Source of the DNA: Verpa conica
Lineage: Eukaryota > Ascomycota > Pezizomycetes > Pezizales > Morchellaceae
Assembly: GCA_033030425.1 (NCBI GenBank)
Contig: JAUFSD010000022.1
Location: forward strand, 434,001-498,000
DNA length: 64,000 nucleotides
Direction: 5' to 3'
Shown in pieces: positions 46,601-60,000 of the stretch; position 1 is the first letter of the stretch; the number at the start of each line of letters is the position of its first letter. Below the pieces are notes generated by a model. It searched no databases. It saw only the letters and a program-made list of their open reading frames with translations, and was not told the origin of the DNA. A program made the translations under genes and the position numbers.

Positions 46601-46815
46601 TTCGGAATTTGTCTATCTGCAGAGAAATATGCAGTTACTAGGTTTAACAAGTGCTTCAAAAGAATATAGAGTCCGCAAAGCCAGCAGACATACCAGCAGA
46701 TTATTGTAATGAATAGTAAAGTTGTCATAATCTGAAATTTTCATATATAATTCCAATAAAGATATATCCAGAGCTGATGTCGATCTCCTCCACAAACCCC
46801 ACCCCACCCCACATA

Positions 46816-48660
46816 TTATTCTCCATCCCCTACCCCACACCCCCCTAGAGTAGTAAACCCACCCGCCATCTCCTTTGCTAGCTTCGGCAGTTCTACTCCT
46901 AGCTCATCATTATCCAGCTCATCACTAAACCCCTCATCGTCGCTATCCTCTTCGTCGCTCCCCCGCACCACGCCTACTTCTAAACCTGTTTTCCGTTTTT
47001 TTCTTACCGGGGACTCGGATCTCCTTGGCAATCCTGGTAAAGGGAACTTTGGCGAGAAGTCTGAATTTGATGGTAGCGGGGACGCAGATGGGGATGCAGA
47101 TGGAGATTGTATTAGGGTTTTCATACGCACTACTGATGGAGACGGGTCAAAAAATTCCTCTGGGAGCTTCGAGCGCCCAGCCAATGGAGATGCAGATGGA
47201 GATGCATCAGGTGATTGTGATAATGATAATCTCTTATCCTTCACTACAGGAGGTGCGGGTGTGAGCGGGCTCAAAAGCTCCACATCTGATATACCACCCT
47301 CCTGTATCTGCATCACCACAACTACAACCTTTCCCGTCACCCCATTTTCAAAATCATGATGACTTACACCGTTTGCTTTTAGAACTGAAACAAAGCGGAC
47401 CTGTTGAGCTGGACTAGAGGCCGGGTCGACCAGTTTAGAGTGTGGTATATAGTTACGGTAGATGTAGAGTCTTGTGTAGAGTACCGAAGACCAGACCGGT
47501 GAAATTACAGCAGGTTGGAGAATCGCATTTGAGCCGGGGATTATACGGGTTGTCATTTGGTTTATTACAAGAATCTATTTTTATAAATTTAGTATGGCGG
47601 GGTGCGGGGAGGGTCGGAATGCGGGGGTGGTACGGCTAGTTTACGAGTGATAGCAAGCCGCTCAAGCGCCTTAATGAGATTCATCATGACCGCTAATTTC
47701 CGCGGCATAGCTTTCGCTCCAGGTGACGCTGACCCACGCTCGCCGGCGGGTGGCTTCTTACTAAAATCTTCACTCCCTGACGGAAATGCAGCCGCAAATA
47801 GTGTAGCCACATTATCAACCACTACCAGCCTTGTCCTCTCGGGCGGGAAACTTGGGAGTGGATGCAGAAATAGGGCTAACAAATGCGCAAGAGTCCCTGC
47901 CTGCAGTATCTGCAGTGACGAAAGGTAACCCAAAGGGTCCTCCTCGGGCTGCGAGTGCGCAGATAGAATTGACAGCAATCGCGATGTTGGGAGTGGATCT
48001 GAGGTATCGACCCAGACTACGCGGTGACCTGATAGAAGGGTGCTTGCGGCCATCTGCATCCTAACAGTAAGGCCGACCGGTCAAAAACCATATCTGGTTG
48101 ATGGTACTTGGGGTACCCGGATAAGGCTGATATTGACTTACGCCATTGCAGTCTTACCAGTGCCAGGCGGCCCACAGAGTTCGTGAACCCTGCCAATCGG
48201 GAGGCCATCGAGAAGGTGTTTGTCGAGGTTTACAGAACCGGTTGGGATACTATTTGATTGGGTTGATGTGAGAGCTTGAGAGGCTGATACGGAGAGAAGA
48301 CGACCTGTTTCAAATGTGTTAGCAGTGAGTTAGAGAATATTACATGGGGGAACTACACTTACGGGAAGCTGGAGGTTGAGTTGATGTCATAGCTTTTGAG
48401 GTTGATGATGTTGTTGTCGGGGATGCAGGGACTGTAGCCTATAGCTAGATAGCCAGCACGATAAAGAGCGATGAGACGCGTTGAGTGGAATCCCGTTTGA
48501 CGCGTCTGAGCGTGTACTCTAGAGATATCCAAACATTCGGACAAGAGCTCCCCACGAACCACAAAGTCGAGATTCTGAGGCTGAGAAAGACGCCTTTCTA
48601 GAAGGCTTGTCAAGATCACGATCGCCAGGGGCAAAAGCAGCCTTACAATTGGAGCCGCAT
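46816..48660 (-). CDS. Rad51-family recombination mediator (Rad55/Rad57-type RecA paralog)
   Basis: Six exons can be joined in phase on the minus strand: 48660-48647, 48605-48518, 48438-48363, 48304-48142, 48060-47634 and 47574-46816, giving about 508 residues. The first 14-base exon with its 41-bp intron is the least certain. The RecA core shows SVNLDKHLLDGLPIGRVHEL, the Walker A GPPGTGKTAMA, the strand RVVWVDTSD, the Walker B-like RLVVVDNVATLFAAAF, the helix MMNLIKALERLAI, and ILVINQMTTR with the L2-side sequence. Such Rad51 paralogs help load Rad51 on single-stranded DNA in homologous recombination. The C-terminal 150 residues are unusual: duplicated SPSASPL motifs, a basic patch (RRSESPVRKKRKTG), then an acidic run (GSDEEDSDDEGFSDELDNDE). 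It lies divergent from the mARC-like gene. It could instead be another Rad51 paralog subtype. Confidence 0.82.
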
Positions 48661-49201
48661 GAACCCTAGCTGCACATCCCTTGATATCTCCCCCTTCTCT
48701 CCCCCTCCAACGGTTCCCGGAATTCCTTTGTGTGAGGTTTCACAACTCCTCCCCCATTGGGACTGAGTAAGAAATCTACTCACATGTACATATCAAGAAT
48801 TCTTGAAAACTCTGCTCCCTCCCCTTCCCCCTGACTCCCCCATTCGAAACACCTCATCCCACAGAAAAATCGTACCTGCAGACTATCCACCCGCTGGCCC
48901 CTCATTCGTTTTGGTCCCTGCGGAGAAAGAAGAAATTAACCCTGGCTCTCCAGAGTGCATGCACTGAGTGAAAGCAGTATTCCGTGTGAGAACCATTACA
49001 TACTCTACAATTCATCGGTGTGCGCGTTTGCCTTTTGTTTTTTGTCATCTCCTCGATTGTCATTCCTTTCGTCCAGCAGTCACGGGTACGATCTGCGATC
49101 CCCACCATCATTTTTTTTTTCTTTCGACACGGTACTGTACATACACCTCCTCTCAACTCCTCACTACCGCCTTCACCCGTCGTGAGACATCATATCACAT
49201 C
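48661..49201. promoter_or_regulatory. Divergent promoter of the Rad51 paralog and the mARC-like gene
   Basis: 541 bp between two head-to-head genes. It is C/T-rich on the + strand, with T10 at 49111-49120 followed by a CT-rich leader up to the ATG at 49202. No other gene seen. Confidence 0.55.
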
Positions 49202-51089
49202 ATGGTCGTGGAACTTCCCCCCACCGTGGCAGCCTCGTCACTACAACTCCTCGTGTCAGGTGCCGCGGCGGTCATCAGCTGGTTGGTGCTCTCAAGGTTA
49301 CTCAGAGCGGCAGACATCGAGCCAAAGGGCGAGAAGCTGGGTTTGGACCCAGAGAAAAGCAACCTTGCAGATGAGTTTCAGTATGGCCCGGGCGGAGATG
49401 AGGATTGGAAAGTCAAGAGCTTATGGGTGTACCCCGTCAAGAGTTGCAGAGGGGTAGAATTGGATGAGGTGAATGTAGTTCCTACTGGGTGAGTTGTATT
49501 TTGTTTTACGGCGGCAAACCAACAATTACTAAGTGCTATAGTTTCGAGCATGACCGTCAATTCGTAAGGACTTTTTGCAATTATATCAAATTGCTTTTCA
49601 TTTATTCCTCGGCACTTTTTCTGGAGTATCATCACGAAACTCTATATCTATATTTTCTTTTCATTCTATTCCTCGGCTCGTTTTTTTTTCCCTGCGTGCC
49701 GTCTACATTTGCTTTTATATTTGCTTGTTCTTCACCAAAGAGCTTATACCCACTCTCGCACAACCCCGGGAAATGCCTGGAGGCCCAAAACCGCGTAACT
49801 CGCCTCACGCGGCAACATCGAATTAAGTTTCGTGATTCTTCCCCTCACGCGGCACTCCAGAGTAATGTCCAACACGGGGGGAGAAGCAATTATATTCCCC
49901 ATACCCCATACCCCGTGCCCACCCCGCACTCCGCGGTAGCCCGAATTCAATGTTTCACCATGGATACCCCCACATTAAGTGTCATCCATTTCTAACTCGG
50001 ACTCCATAGATGTTCGCCGAACTCCGACCCTCCCCCCGCACCAACATCCCCGAATGGACATTCATCACCCAGCGGCAATACCCGCAAATGGCACTTATCA
50101 CCACCGATATCCACACACTCCCAAAGTCCCCCACCGGTGGCACACTAAGTGTTACTTTCCCTCTTGCAGCCACCCCGCGTTCATTCCCGCTGTCCCTCCT
50201 CCCCACCCCCACAAATGCGGGCACGAGAACATTTCACCTACCTCTTTCGGGGAATAAGGAAATACTCGCCAAGTTCCCACTAACTAGCGTAAAAATCTGG
50301 AAATGCAATCCTGAGGCATATGATGTTAGTAGTGTTATACAAGGCGAGTTGAAGGAGCTAGCGGCATTTCTAGGTGTGAAGGGGGAGATAAGATTATTTA
50401 GAGCTTGCGAGGAGAAGTTGAGGGAGGTGTATAGGAATGCGCCAAGGAAGGAGGAACTAGGGTTCCAGAGTGTGGTTGGGTTCGCTGATGCGGTATGTAC
50501 CGGTGGTTTAGTGCAACCAGGGAATGATCGAACTTACACATTACTAACTACTAAGTAGTACCCAGTACATATGCTTAATCTCGCTTCAGTCAGAGAACTA
50601 AATGGAAGGATCACGGATAAGATTAGAGACCTTAGCGTGAACCGGTTTCGTGCGAATATAATTGGTAGTTTTTATTACGTGTTCGATCATTGACCCCGAA
50701 ATAGACTGACTGGTAATGTAGTTTCTGGGCCAAAAGCATTCGACGAAGATAATTGGAAAAAGATTACATTTGGTGGAAAATTATACTATTCAGGTATGCA
50801 CCACTCCCCCTCACTCCCCCTCCTCTTATCCACCAAATAACAGAAACCTACAGCTGCACGAACGGTTCGCTGCCGCCTCCCCAATGTCAACCAGGAAACT
50901 GGAGAAAAGCACATGCAAGAACCCGACCAAACTATGCGGTCATACCGTAACATAGACACAGGTTCCCCAAAGAACGCATGTCTAGGCATGCAGCTCGTCC
51001 CAGCTAATGAGAGGGGCGTGCTTAGGGTTGGCGAGAAGTTGAAGGTGGAGGAGACGGGGGAACATTTGTATATTCCTTTATATTCTTAG
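49202..51089 (+). CDS. MOSC-domain molybdenum enzyme, mARC-like
   Basis: Six exons in phase: 49202-49488, 49542-49563, 50010-50492, 50559-50664, 50722-50793 and 50854-51089, giving 401 residues. An N-terminal hydrophobic segment (LLVSGAAAVISWLVLSRLL) suggests an outer-mitochondrial-membrane anchor as in mARC. The MOSC N-terminal barrel follows (VKSLWVYPVKSCRGVELDE, GFEHDRQFMFAEL, FITQRQYPQMALI), then the MOSC core (VVGFADAYPVHMLNLASVRE, LSVNRFRANIIVSG, DNWKKITFGG) and the Cys region TVRCRLPNVNQETGE; that Cys matches the molybdenum ligand of mARC enzymes. These reduce N-hydroxylated compounds with electrons from cytochrome b5. Intron 2 is 446 bp, against 41-121 bp for the other introns in this window. 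The stop codon is at 51087-51089. No molybdenum cofactor gene is nearby. Confidence 0.93.
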
Positions 51090-54000
51090 GAGGGAGTTTG
51101 ACACCTTCACAGAAAAGCAGTTCCTGGCTAATGACCCGGGTATAGTAGTTGATAGGGGTTCATGTATGGGAAGAAAGAGGTAAGTATAGTGTTTAGTGGT
51201 AGTATATAGACAGTAATGTGCTTTGATACCAATAGAGTTAGAGGGGAGCATATACAATCACTCGAGCAGTGCACAAAGTTGGGTTAGTACTGCCAGTGAA
51301 ACGGTTATATTTTACTACGGTAGGCGCGCTTGGGGACATAATTGTATATGCCTGTAGACTAGGCTGTATGACATAATTAAGACTAGAACTGCATACATAA
51401 TATTTATTACGCTTATAACTAAATCTACTATTCATGCGCCCAATTAATATGAGCCTAGCCCCATGAGACAAAATTCCATATAGCAGTCTAGAAGCCTACT
51501 ACTGCATAAGCATATGCTCTAAGTCATGATTTACGTACTTTCCGTACTCCTGTGAAACTTGGATTTAGATTTAGATTTATGAGACATCGTGAAGGACATC
51601 TGCATACAGAGTGATCATGCTAGCAGTACGTCAGCGCTGACCATCTATCTGCCGTCCGTGGGGTAACCTGACATGACAGCCTTCAGATCTGTGGGTAACA
51701 TCACGATATCTATGCATGCAGTGCGGTGCGACTCGAACCCCACGCTATTTAACGTTTCTTGTGGGGGAATGAGGGGAAAGAAGGGGAAATTTTTCTAGAT
51801 AGGCAGTAGAAATCTTGGTATAGCCGCGGAGATTCAGCCTTCAGATATGCAGCTAACGTCACATTCCTGCTTATGTGTAGTTATGGCAGTTACTTTTGAT
51901 ATTTATTCTCAGTTTCTATAGTGAGATTATTGTTTTTTGTTTTGTTTTAAATTGTTTTTTACAGGGGGAAATATTGCTTGGTGCGACGTCAGATATAATA
52001 TTGGAGTTGGAGATGTCAGCCTCACTATTTGTGGATCGTATCATGCTTATGCTTGCGCAGTACTACCTGCCCCCAACCTACCTCGCTCATAGTTCTTTTT
52101 TTATCATACCTCGAATAACTTGCGGGGGGGTTCGTGATAGATTCGGAAATCTTAGTAGATTCCAGAGCGGAAAACTACCGGAGTATAGTAGTCAGGTTCG
52201 CGGAAAAAGGGAAATTGTGGGGAAAATGTTTTTCCGAGTCTACGGTAATTGGGTCTAGCCACTTAATTAACTACCCCTCTCTCCTCCTCCTCTACCGCTA
52301 TTCTCCCCGGCCAGGTTCGTCATATACTGATATTCCCCAGTAACGGGTACTGCGGGGAAGGGCCCCCTTTTGATATCTTACTAGGTTTTTTGGTTCGGGA
52401 GACGCGGAGTACGGCACTCCCGTGGTGCGAAGACTTTGAGCTAATAATGTAGGGAATAGCTTCCTAATTTGTAAGATTCAGGGTCTCGAGGGACCTTTTT
52501 TTTTTTTTTGTAATTAGTTTTTGGAAGGGGCCCGCGGAATAGACTATGGGGAAGCCCTTTTTTTTGTTTTTTATTGACTAGGGGTTCTGGTTCTCTTTGT
52601 TCCAGGGAAAACATTTTTCCGACACAGGTAGGTTCCTGGTTTTGTCTCGGCGTTCTCTCCGAGGAGGTGCACTACTACGTATGTGGGTGTCTCATCAAAT
52701 TCTAGAACAAGAACGTCACTACTGGAGAGAATCTAGTGCTAAATAGGGGTTAGGTTACTATGAAACCGAATACCCCGGTGTAAGATCGCGGGGAAACCTT
52801 TGCGCGGGAGGGTTGAATTTTATCCCGCTATTCCCCGGGTTGGCGTTCTAGAAGATTGGAAAAAAGGAGCCGAGGTAGCTGGGTCTGTGTATCCTTTGAC
52901 CCGGGCAGGCAATGTTACAATATTGCCATGGGAACCCCCCCCCATAATGAATGTCGACTCAGAGTTGCCAGATTTGCGAGAGAACCCAATTGAGAATAAG
53001 TTCCGGTATGTATGTACATACAAGGTTATGTAGTGATACCGAGGTTATGTTTGCAAGGAAGCTGAACTCAAGGACGAATGGAGATTTAGGTACATGGGCA
53101 TGAGACAAAGGCATATTTCCCGCCATCTATTGTATATCGGGCTCTGCACCCCCGATCGACGGTGCTTTATGCCCAGGGGTTTAACCTGCGGTAGTTCATG
53201 CTGCGGCTATTACTGGCAATAGTACTTTAGCATACGCTCGTATATTTAGACTTGGAGTAACATGACTACAGTTGCATTCAACTGTTGTTCGTTTCGTAGC
53301 CGTGGGCTTGCATTCATGCTCATGCAGGTACCTAATGTTCAACTACGGCCAAGGAGTAACCTCGGTTTCACCAAAATTACCATACTTACCTATGATGCTC
53401 GAAACATGTTTGATAATACCGAGGCTATAGTACCAATACATTAACATTAATAAAAAAGCTTATATGATAGCGCTGAGGGTAAATTTAACTACCAACGAGC
53501 TGGTGACATGACAAAGGCCGTTATCTACGCGGCAGATGCCTATGCACTCACGGGCCTTGTATCCTTCTGGTTTTCGCTACTGTGATTGGTTGAGCTTAAG
53601 TTGAAAGCTCCGGTGCAGCCCGCTCCACAACCCCCCAATTAGTAGTCTTACTCGGCTGATACAAGTGTATATCGTGGTCCCGAGGTCGCATGTATCACAG
53701 GTGACGAGGTGCTATAGTGGCGATATGTGTATTTAGGGTAAATCTGACCCGTTATTCCAGGCTCGGAATGAGTGCTGATCTGACAACCAGAATCGCGTCA
53801 CCACAGCTTTTCAGACTTGCCTCAAGTACTGCATAGACGTCAGCTCGTAGTGCGGAGCGGAGTTGATAAGATATATTATGTATAGCTAGGGCTATATCCA
53901 AGTTTCATATAGCTCTTATTATCCTACGAAATAGCTAGACTGTAGATAAGGAGAGACAGACTAACGTGCACGGCTGGCATTACTCGAGTCAGGGCTAAAG

Positions 54001-57000
54001 TACTATGATACACGGGAAGGTGAATTAGCGAGACATAATAGTGGTCTCCGGCCTTTTTCCGCACGATATAGCTAGAGCCCAGTACTACCTGTGGGGGTGG
54101 GGGCACAGCCAGCACCCCACAAAGTCATCCGGTATACTGGGGTTTGTGATATCCAGGTGCGACTGCAGAATACAGATCCGTGACACCCCCGTCCCAATAC
54201 CCAGATACTGCCCGTGGGGGTTCATGTACCCCCCCCCCCCCCATTTGAGGGTATAGACGTAGCCGCCACCAGCCGGGTGCTAGAGACGGCCGATATAACG
54301 GATACTATGAATACTATAGTGCTCATATGCTTGGATTGCAACATGTTTCTGATAAGCTAGGGCGTCTTCTCGGTCACCGACTTTCGGGGCCAAATTTAGC
54401 CGGTAAACCACCGGGTAAATTCGATTCTGCGCAGTGCGCTGAGGACACGATGTTTACTATCTACTTTATATCGGTAAGATTTTATTAGAAGCTATCCTAG
54501 GGAAGGCCTAGGTTTTACTTATTTTATTACTATTATCAAGGCAGACCATTCTCATGCGATAAATGGCGAGAGTTCTAAGATCGAGTCTGAGCCACTCCTT
54601 CGAACACGTGTGATATTAACAGTATCCACAATACTAAAGAGGGAAGGACCTACAAAGGGATTGCTATGAGCTCACGTACCTTCTTGGTGAAAATTTCTAC
54701 ATTATATTAGCCGGTCGTGGTCGCTGTCTTTTTCCACCCGACTTCGGGACAAAGCTAGTATCAATCGCTCCTTAAACTTCCCGAACTGTAAAAAACTTCG
54801 GGCATAAGTCCCCACAATGTTCCATCATAGATGATGATTCGGACTAAGTTTTACCGATGTTACTTTCGTTGCCTCTGGGGGGTATACTGGGTATTGGGGT
54901 ATTTCCCGGACCCCTTGATCTGCCGGGAAACGCCCCCCCATACTTGTACACATACCATCGATCTTGGGGTACATTAAATATACTTCGTGGGACAATTTCG
55001 GCAAAGGGGGGTTCTAAAAGGCCGAGGTTTTTCTCGGGTAGATGCAAAGTGCCGGCCTGCTCCATGGTACGAACTCGGTACCTGGACATGGATTATCTAT
55101 TGAGCCACAAGGAGAGGTCTGGAACTCGGTATCAGATCTTGGGATGCCCCACACATGTACTCTTCACATTGTGCTGCGTCGGGGTTTCGTGGGGTAACCT
55201 CCGCAAGCTTGCTTGTTTCGCTATATTGCCTGAAAGCTTCGAATTCTAGAACATCTTGGCACATCTCTACAGGCTATGTACAGCGGTTTCATATATGGTA
55301 AGGTATCTGTTGTACGGCATGTAAGGTACATACAAAAAATTTGCATATGTGACTCTGTTATATGTTAATTGTAGTAGGGAAGTCGGCCCGTCAAAATTTC
55401 CCCACGCCTAAACTCTTACTGTATGGTACTTGCGCAACGCCACACGGCTGGTTAGTATATCGAATCGGGACTTGGAAAATTTTTATAGTAACACATACTA
55501 GCCGAAACTCAATTATTTTATTAAAACATCAAATTTGCACGCAATACCATGTCTAGTAGTCTTCAGCGCTGAGGCGGGCCGCCCCGGCCTCCTTGGTACA
55601 AAGTACACAGTGCTGGGAGCCGTCTAAATATTTCCTTGTGGAACTAATTCCCTCCCGAACCGCCGACGCCAACCGCACTTCAGGCTTTCAGGATACTCTT
55701 CTGCAATAATAATCTTGGTAAAGCAAACGTACGTATAACTCCCATAGTGTCTCAGAAACCGGATATATGCCTCTTTAGATATCGATTTTGAAACAAAGCG
55801 CGATAAAGTGGATAATTTTGAGAAATCCCCCCACACAAATTAGCCTTACTTTCATTCGGCTGGTTGTATCTCCTTAAGAGGAGATCAGGGTCTTGAGTAT
55901 ATAAGTTTCTTGTTGCCAAAGCTGCTCACGGACCGTACCCACGGACGCTTATTATGTTATTACGAGATCTTCGTCCCTGTAGGCTAGTTTCGAATAATGT
56001 GGCAACACAGGAAATGAAAATCATTGTAATTAATTTCTATTTTTGAAGCCTGTGTGTGCATGGAGCGGAGCTGTTCTCAAGAGGAATAAGATCGACTGTG
56101 ATTCTATTTACCACACACACTGGTGAAAGCGTTTCTGCCTTCCCTATGTGTAAGAGCATTGTTTTCTCTTGAATTTATACTGATTACTACTATGTGGGAT
56201 ACCAGTTAGGGTTACCGGGTGTATCTCCGGAGATTGAGTAGTTGGGATGAGATCGATGACCTGGCCTGTGCTTTCTCAAGTACACGAGGGGGCGATGGTC
56301 TTTGTGTTAAGATGCCTACTTTGTGTTTCTTGTCAGCGCTAATCCAAAACCCCCAGGATCCTAACCAAGCTAAAGGTGGTGGTGATATAGAGATGATATT
56401 ATGCTCTGAGGTCAGGGGTTCACTTAAAAAAAAGCAAGCTGAATCTTACCGATATGAGCGCTGGGGGAAAATCACATTTGGCCACGTAAGTAGGGTTAGG
56501 GTTACTTAACACACCAACCCTCAAAGATTCGGCTTTTTTAATAATGATTTCCGAAGACCACGATTACCCCACCGTAAATCACTTTGGGCGGTGAGGCGGA
56601 GGAGGTCTTGAACGAAGAAGCAGTCATAGATCATCTTCGGAATGTAACTAGTTCGATGTTTGCTTATCGTGCCCGATTGTACCTTGGAGACGTTCCTTTT
56701 CTTTTTCGTTGCCGTGGCAGGGTTGTTAATGTACGTAATGTTCAATCCCTCATCCCATCCTGCCATCCTATCCATTTTCTTTTCATTTTCCGAGCCCTCT
56801 CATCTACCGTTCCCGACTGTGGACCACTTGATAATCGGACCGTGGTTCGACTCGCCCAATATCGGATGCGGTTGCGGTTTACCTCGAGGCTTCACCGATG
56901 CCGGCTATTGGACCCGCAAGGCTATACCTTCTCAGGAGAGGGACCCTGGATCGACACTTCGCTTGCAATCTTGGCATCAAAGAAGCTTATCTTGAACTGC

Positions 57001-60000
57001 GTTGAACGTGGGGCTCATGAGGCGGGGTATATATTTTCTTTTTTTAATTCTGTGACAAGCGGTTGGTGCGGGCAAGCGCCCTTCCCCTCAAAACTGGCTA
57101 TCGTCGTCATCATTGTGCGCCAACACATACAAGAATAGCCGGGGTGGCCGATATCATAGCTCTTGATTTCTGTTTCATATTATTATTTTTCTCTTCGCCG
57201 AGCCTCTTCATATCATTTCTCCCCTAAGCTTATGGGAATAAGAAGTCAGGTGAACGCGGTATTCTCGGGCTGCGCACGCGCGATAGGACCCTGCCGTCTA
57301 CCTATCCCTATTGCTTAGACATGGTAATTTATAGTAAGCCATGTATCTGTACAACTCGAGCCTCGTGGCGCAATCCTGAGGGATTGCGGGGCATCGGAAA
57401 CACAAAGATTTGTGTGATTCGAATCGTGGGGTACTGTCGGATCAGTTTTACCGGAGATACGAATGCCCAACCTCCAGGTTCTCCACAGGTGTGGAAGGGG
57501 GTGGTGGGGATGGTGGATGGCAGTCGATAAATTTTCACGGTTTTTTTTATGGTTCGTGACTTGTGAGCTGGTGTGACGGTATATGGAAGATACGTCAGCC
57601 CAGAGACCTCCTAAAAAAAAAAAAAAAGAGAGATCTGACGACATAAAGCGGGGAAGATTGTGAGTACCAGATATTCAGAGCAATAGGATTCTTATATCGC
57701 GGAATACTAGTGAGCCGAACGTAGGTATGCTTTCGTCATTACCCCTCGTTTTTATTTGATTTACCCCAATTACTGCATCTATCATTATATCTTCACCGCC
57801 TTATGTCACATGGGTGGCATCGTGGAGGCAGCCAATAAGTCACAGATACTACCTTGGTATTTCAAAACATTAACAGCTGGCGACGTCGATAAGTCGTTTT
57901 CTGGGACGAAATAAGCAAAAAAGTATACCTTCTCCGATGCGTCGAATAAAGATTACCAAATATTACTTGGTCCTTCACTGCCGGGTCGCACGTGTGTGCA
58001 ATTCCCGTGTAGAATATCGTCGATTTTGAATAAACTCGAGGAACTCCCTGCAGAAGCATCGTCTTCGAAGGACCTCATTTTCTTCTTCCACTTTTCTCAA
58101 CACCACTACGCAGTGCTAGTTCAGTGGCTGCAGATTAGGTGTTAGAGACTATTACTCTGCAGATAGGAGCGGCAGCTCTTGACAACAAAGGGTTCTCAAA
58201 ATAAGATTTTAGGATGCGACTACCTAATTTTGGTTATGATAGGTAACTGATTCCGACCCAACAAGGTCAAACCCCGCAGCGTACATGGAGAATAAACAAG
58301 AAACGGTAAGGCGAGGGGCGGTACAGACTCTAGAGCGAAAACGGTAAGATTGCACATGCGGAGAAGTAATTGAGATACTCGAACTGGGGGAGGGGGAGGA
58401 AGAGTAAAACCACCATTCACCAACATCAGGAAGCGAGGAAATGAGGGGAAAGGGGAAGGGGAAGGGTCAAAAAGAAAAAAAGAAAAGAGAAGGAAGGTAT
58501 CAAAACTTTGTATCAGCCATTCCAATGACACAAGCAAAGGATCGAAGAGATCAGATCTATCTTCCAATGAATTTTCGTTACCGTGAGTTCATCTTCGACG
58601 GCATCCATCAAACTCCCCGCAGGGACCAGCGAACTAACAGCAAGTTCCCGCCGTCTCGGCTTGATCATGATGGAATCGAGTACGATTCCAATGCCCCGAT
58701 GAATCGCGACTTGCTTTTTCTCCCTCTTTTTTTCCCCCTCTCCTTTTGCTCAGGATCTTACCTTGGCCCTGGTTGCACAAAGAGAGCGAGAAAAAAAAAA
58801 GACGTTACAAAAACATTTCTATACAGTGCTGGCTGGCTGGCTGGCACACTTAACGGTAACGGTCAATAATCTATTTTCGAGGGGGGTTCCGACGATTGTG
58901 ATGACAAAAAGCCGTCAGCCGTCAGCCGGCATTGGTTAAGAAGCAGGTAGGCAGTGCAGAAAAAAACTGATAAGGTTGTCAAAATTATGTTTGGTACCAG
59001 TATCTTGATGATTCTAGCACTCCAGCACTTTCAATCCGAAAACTGCCTGATTGTTCTCTTGGTCTCGACCGGGAGCTTATGCCTCTTTCCCCCTCCCTGC
59101 TTTGCTGGTCAGGGTTGATGCTTGAGATTCGAATACCGGCCATGCTCTACGTTGCCCATTCTGGAGTATCAAAAGTACCCAGTGCATGGTGCACGGTATA
59201 TCCCCGTTCCAAAGCAAATGTGATCTGCAATTCCCGCTGTCGATACATTCTCTGCCATGTATGTACTAGTAGGCTATGGGTGCTCTTTTATCTTGTTACA
59301 AAGGGGTCCTTTCCACGGATACCGACCGCAGCAAGTACCTGCCCTGCATCTACGGGGTAAGGAAGTCAATTAACTCGAAGCGGAGTCTAAACACACATGA
59401 TTTTCGCTCCGGGACCTCTATATTGTAGCACCTCTGTTTGTAGCATTAGCAAGGACAAGCCTGGAGGATTCTGAGAATTTCAAAAGTCGTGTATTTATGT
59501 CCTGGTGCTATAGCCAAAGATTGTCGGTCGGTAGATCTTGGGTGTTTGGACTCGGCAGATAAAAAGACCCGATCACCGTGGGGAAGGAACGACTAAAAGC
59601 CCAGGTCAAAAGCTTGTAGCTCTTGTCTACTTAAGAATCACGCGATATAAAGTACTTAATTGCCATTTCCCGGGGAACTCTTGTGCATAACCGCACCCCA
59701 CCCCTCGTGTACGAAACGCCGGAATTAAACAAACCAAAATGATCTAAATAAATAAGAAGGAGGATACTGGGGGGGGCTACACAAAAAAAACTACCCCCCA
59801 CATAAAACGATGATCGCCTACTCTATGATGAGAAAAAAAGTTCGACTCCAAGTTGTTGGGGTCGCAATATAAACTACACCCGCGTTTGCTGCGGCGATCC
59901 GGGGCTAGACAAGGTATTTTTCTGGAGAACGGTTCTCTCTTAAGTTTTCGTTCTCGAATCACGGAGGCTCGGGGCGATACTCCGCCGGTCAACTTTATGC

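Noticed and set aside
48359..48634. Uninterrupted 91-residue frame at the start of the Rad51 paralog
   Set aside because: Its second half is in the wrong phase; only splicing out 48517-48439 joins to the frame that leads into the Walker A exon.
51725..51745. Reverse-strand B-box-like GGTTCGAGTC
   Set aside because: No A-box or acceptor stem at the right distance.
56490..56502. TTAGGG-type telomere-like sequence
   Set aside because: Only two units, with no array or subtelomeric features.
56584..57138. 184-residue plus-strand frame, looked at as a possible enzyme relic
   Set aside because: No motif could be matched in this or adjoining frames.
57350..57440. tRNA-like segment with TGGCGCAAT and GATTCGAATC
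   Set aside because: The acceptor arms do not pair and the T-stem does not close; A- and B-box resemblance alone is not enough.
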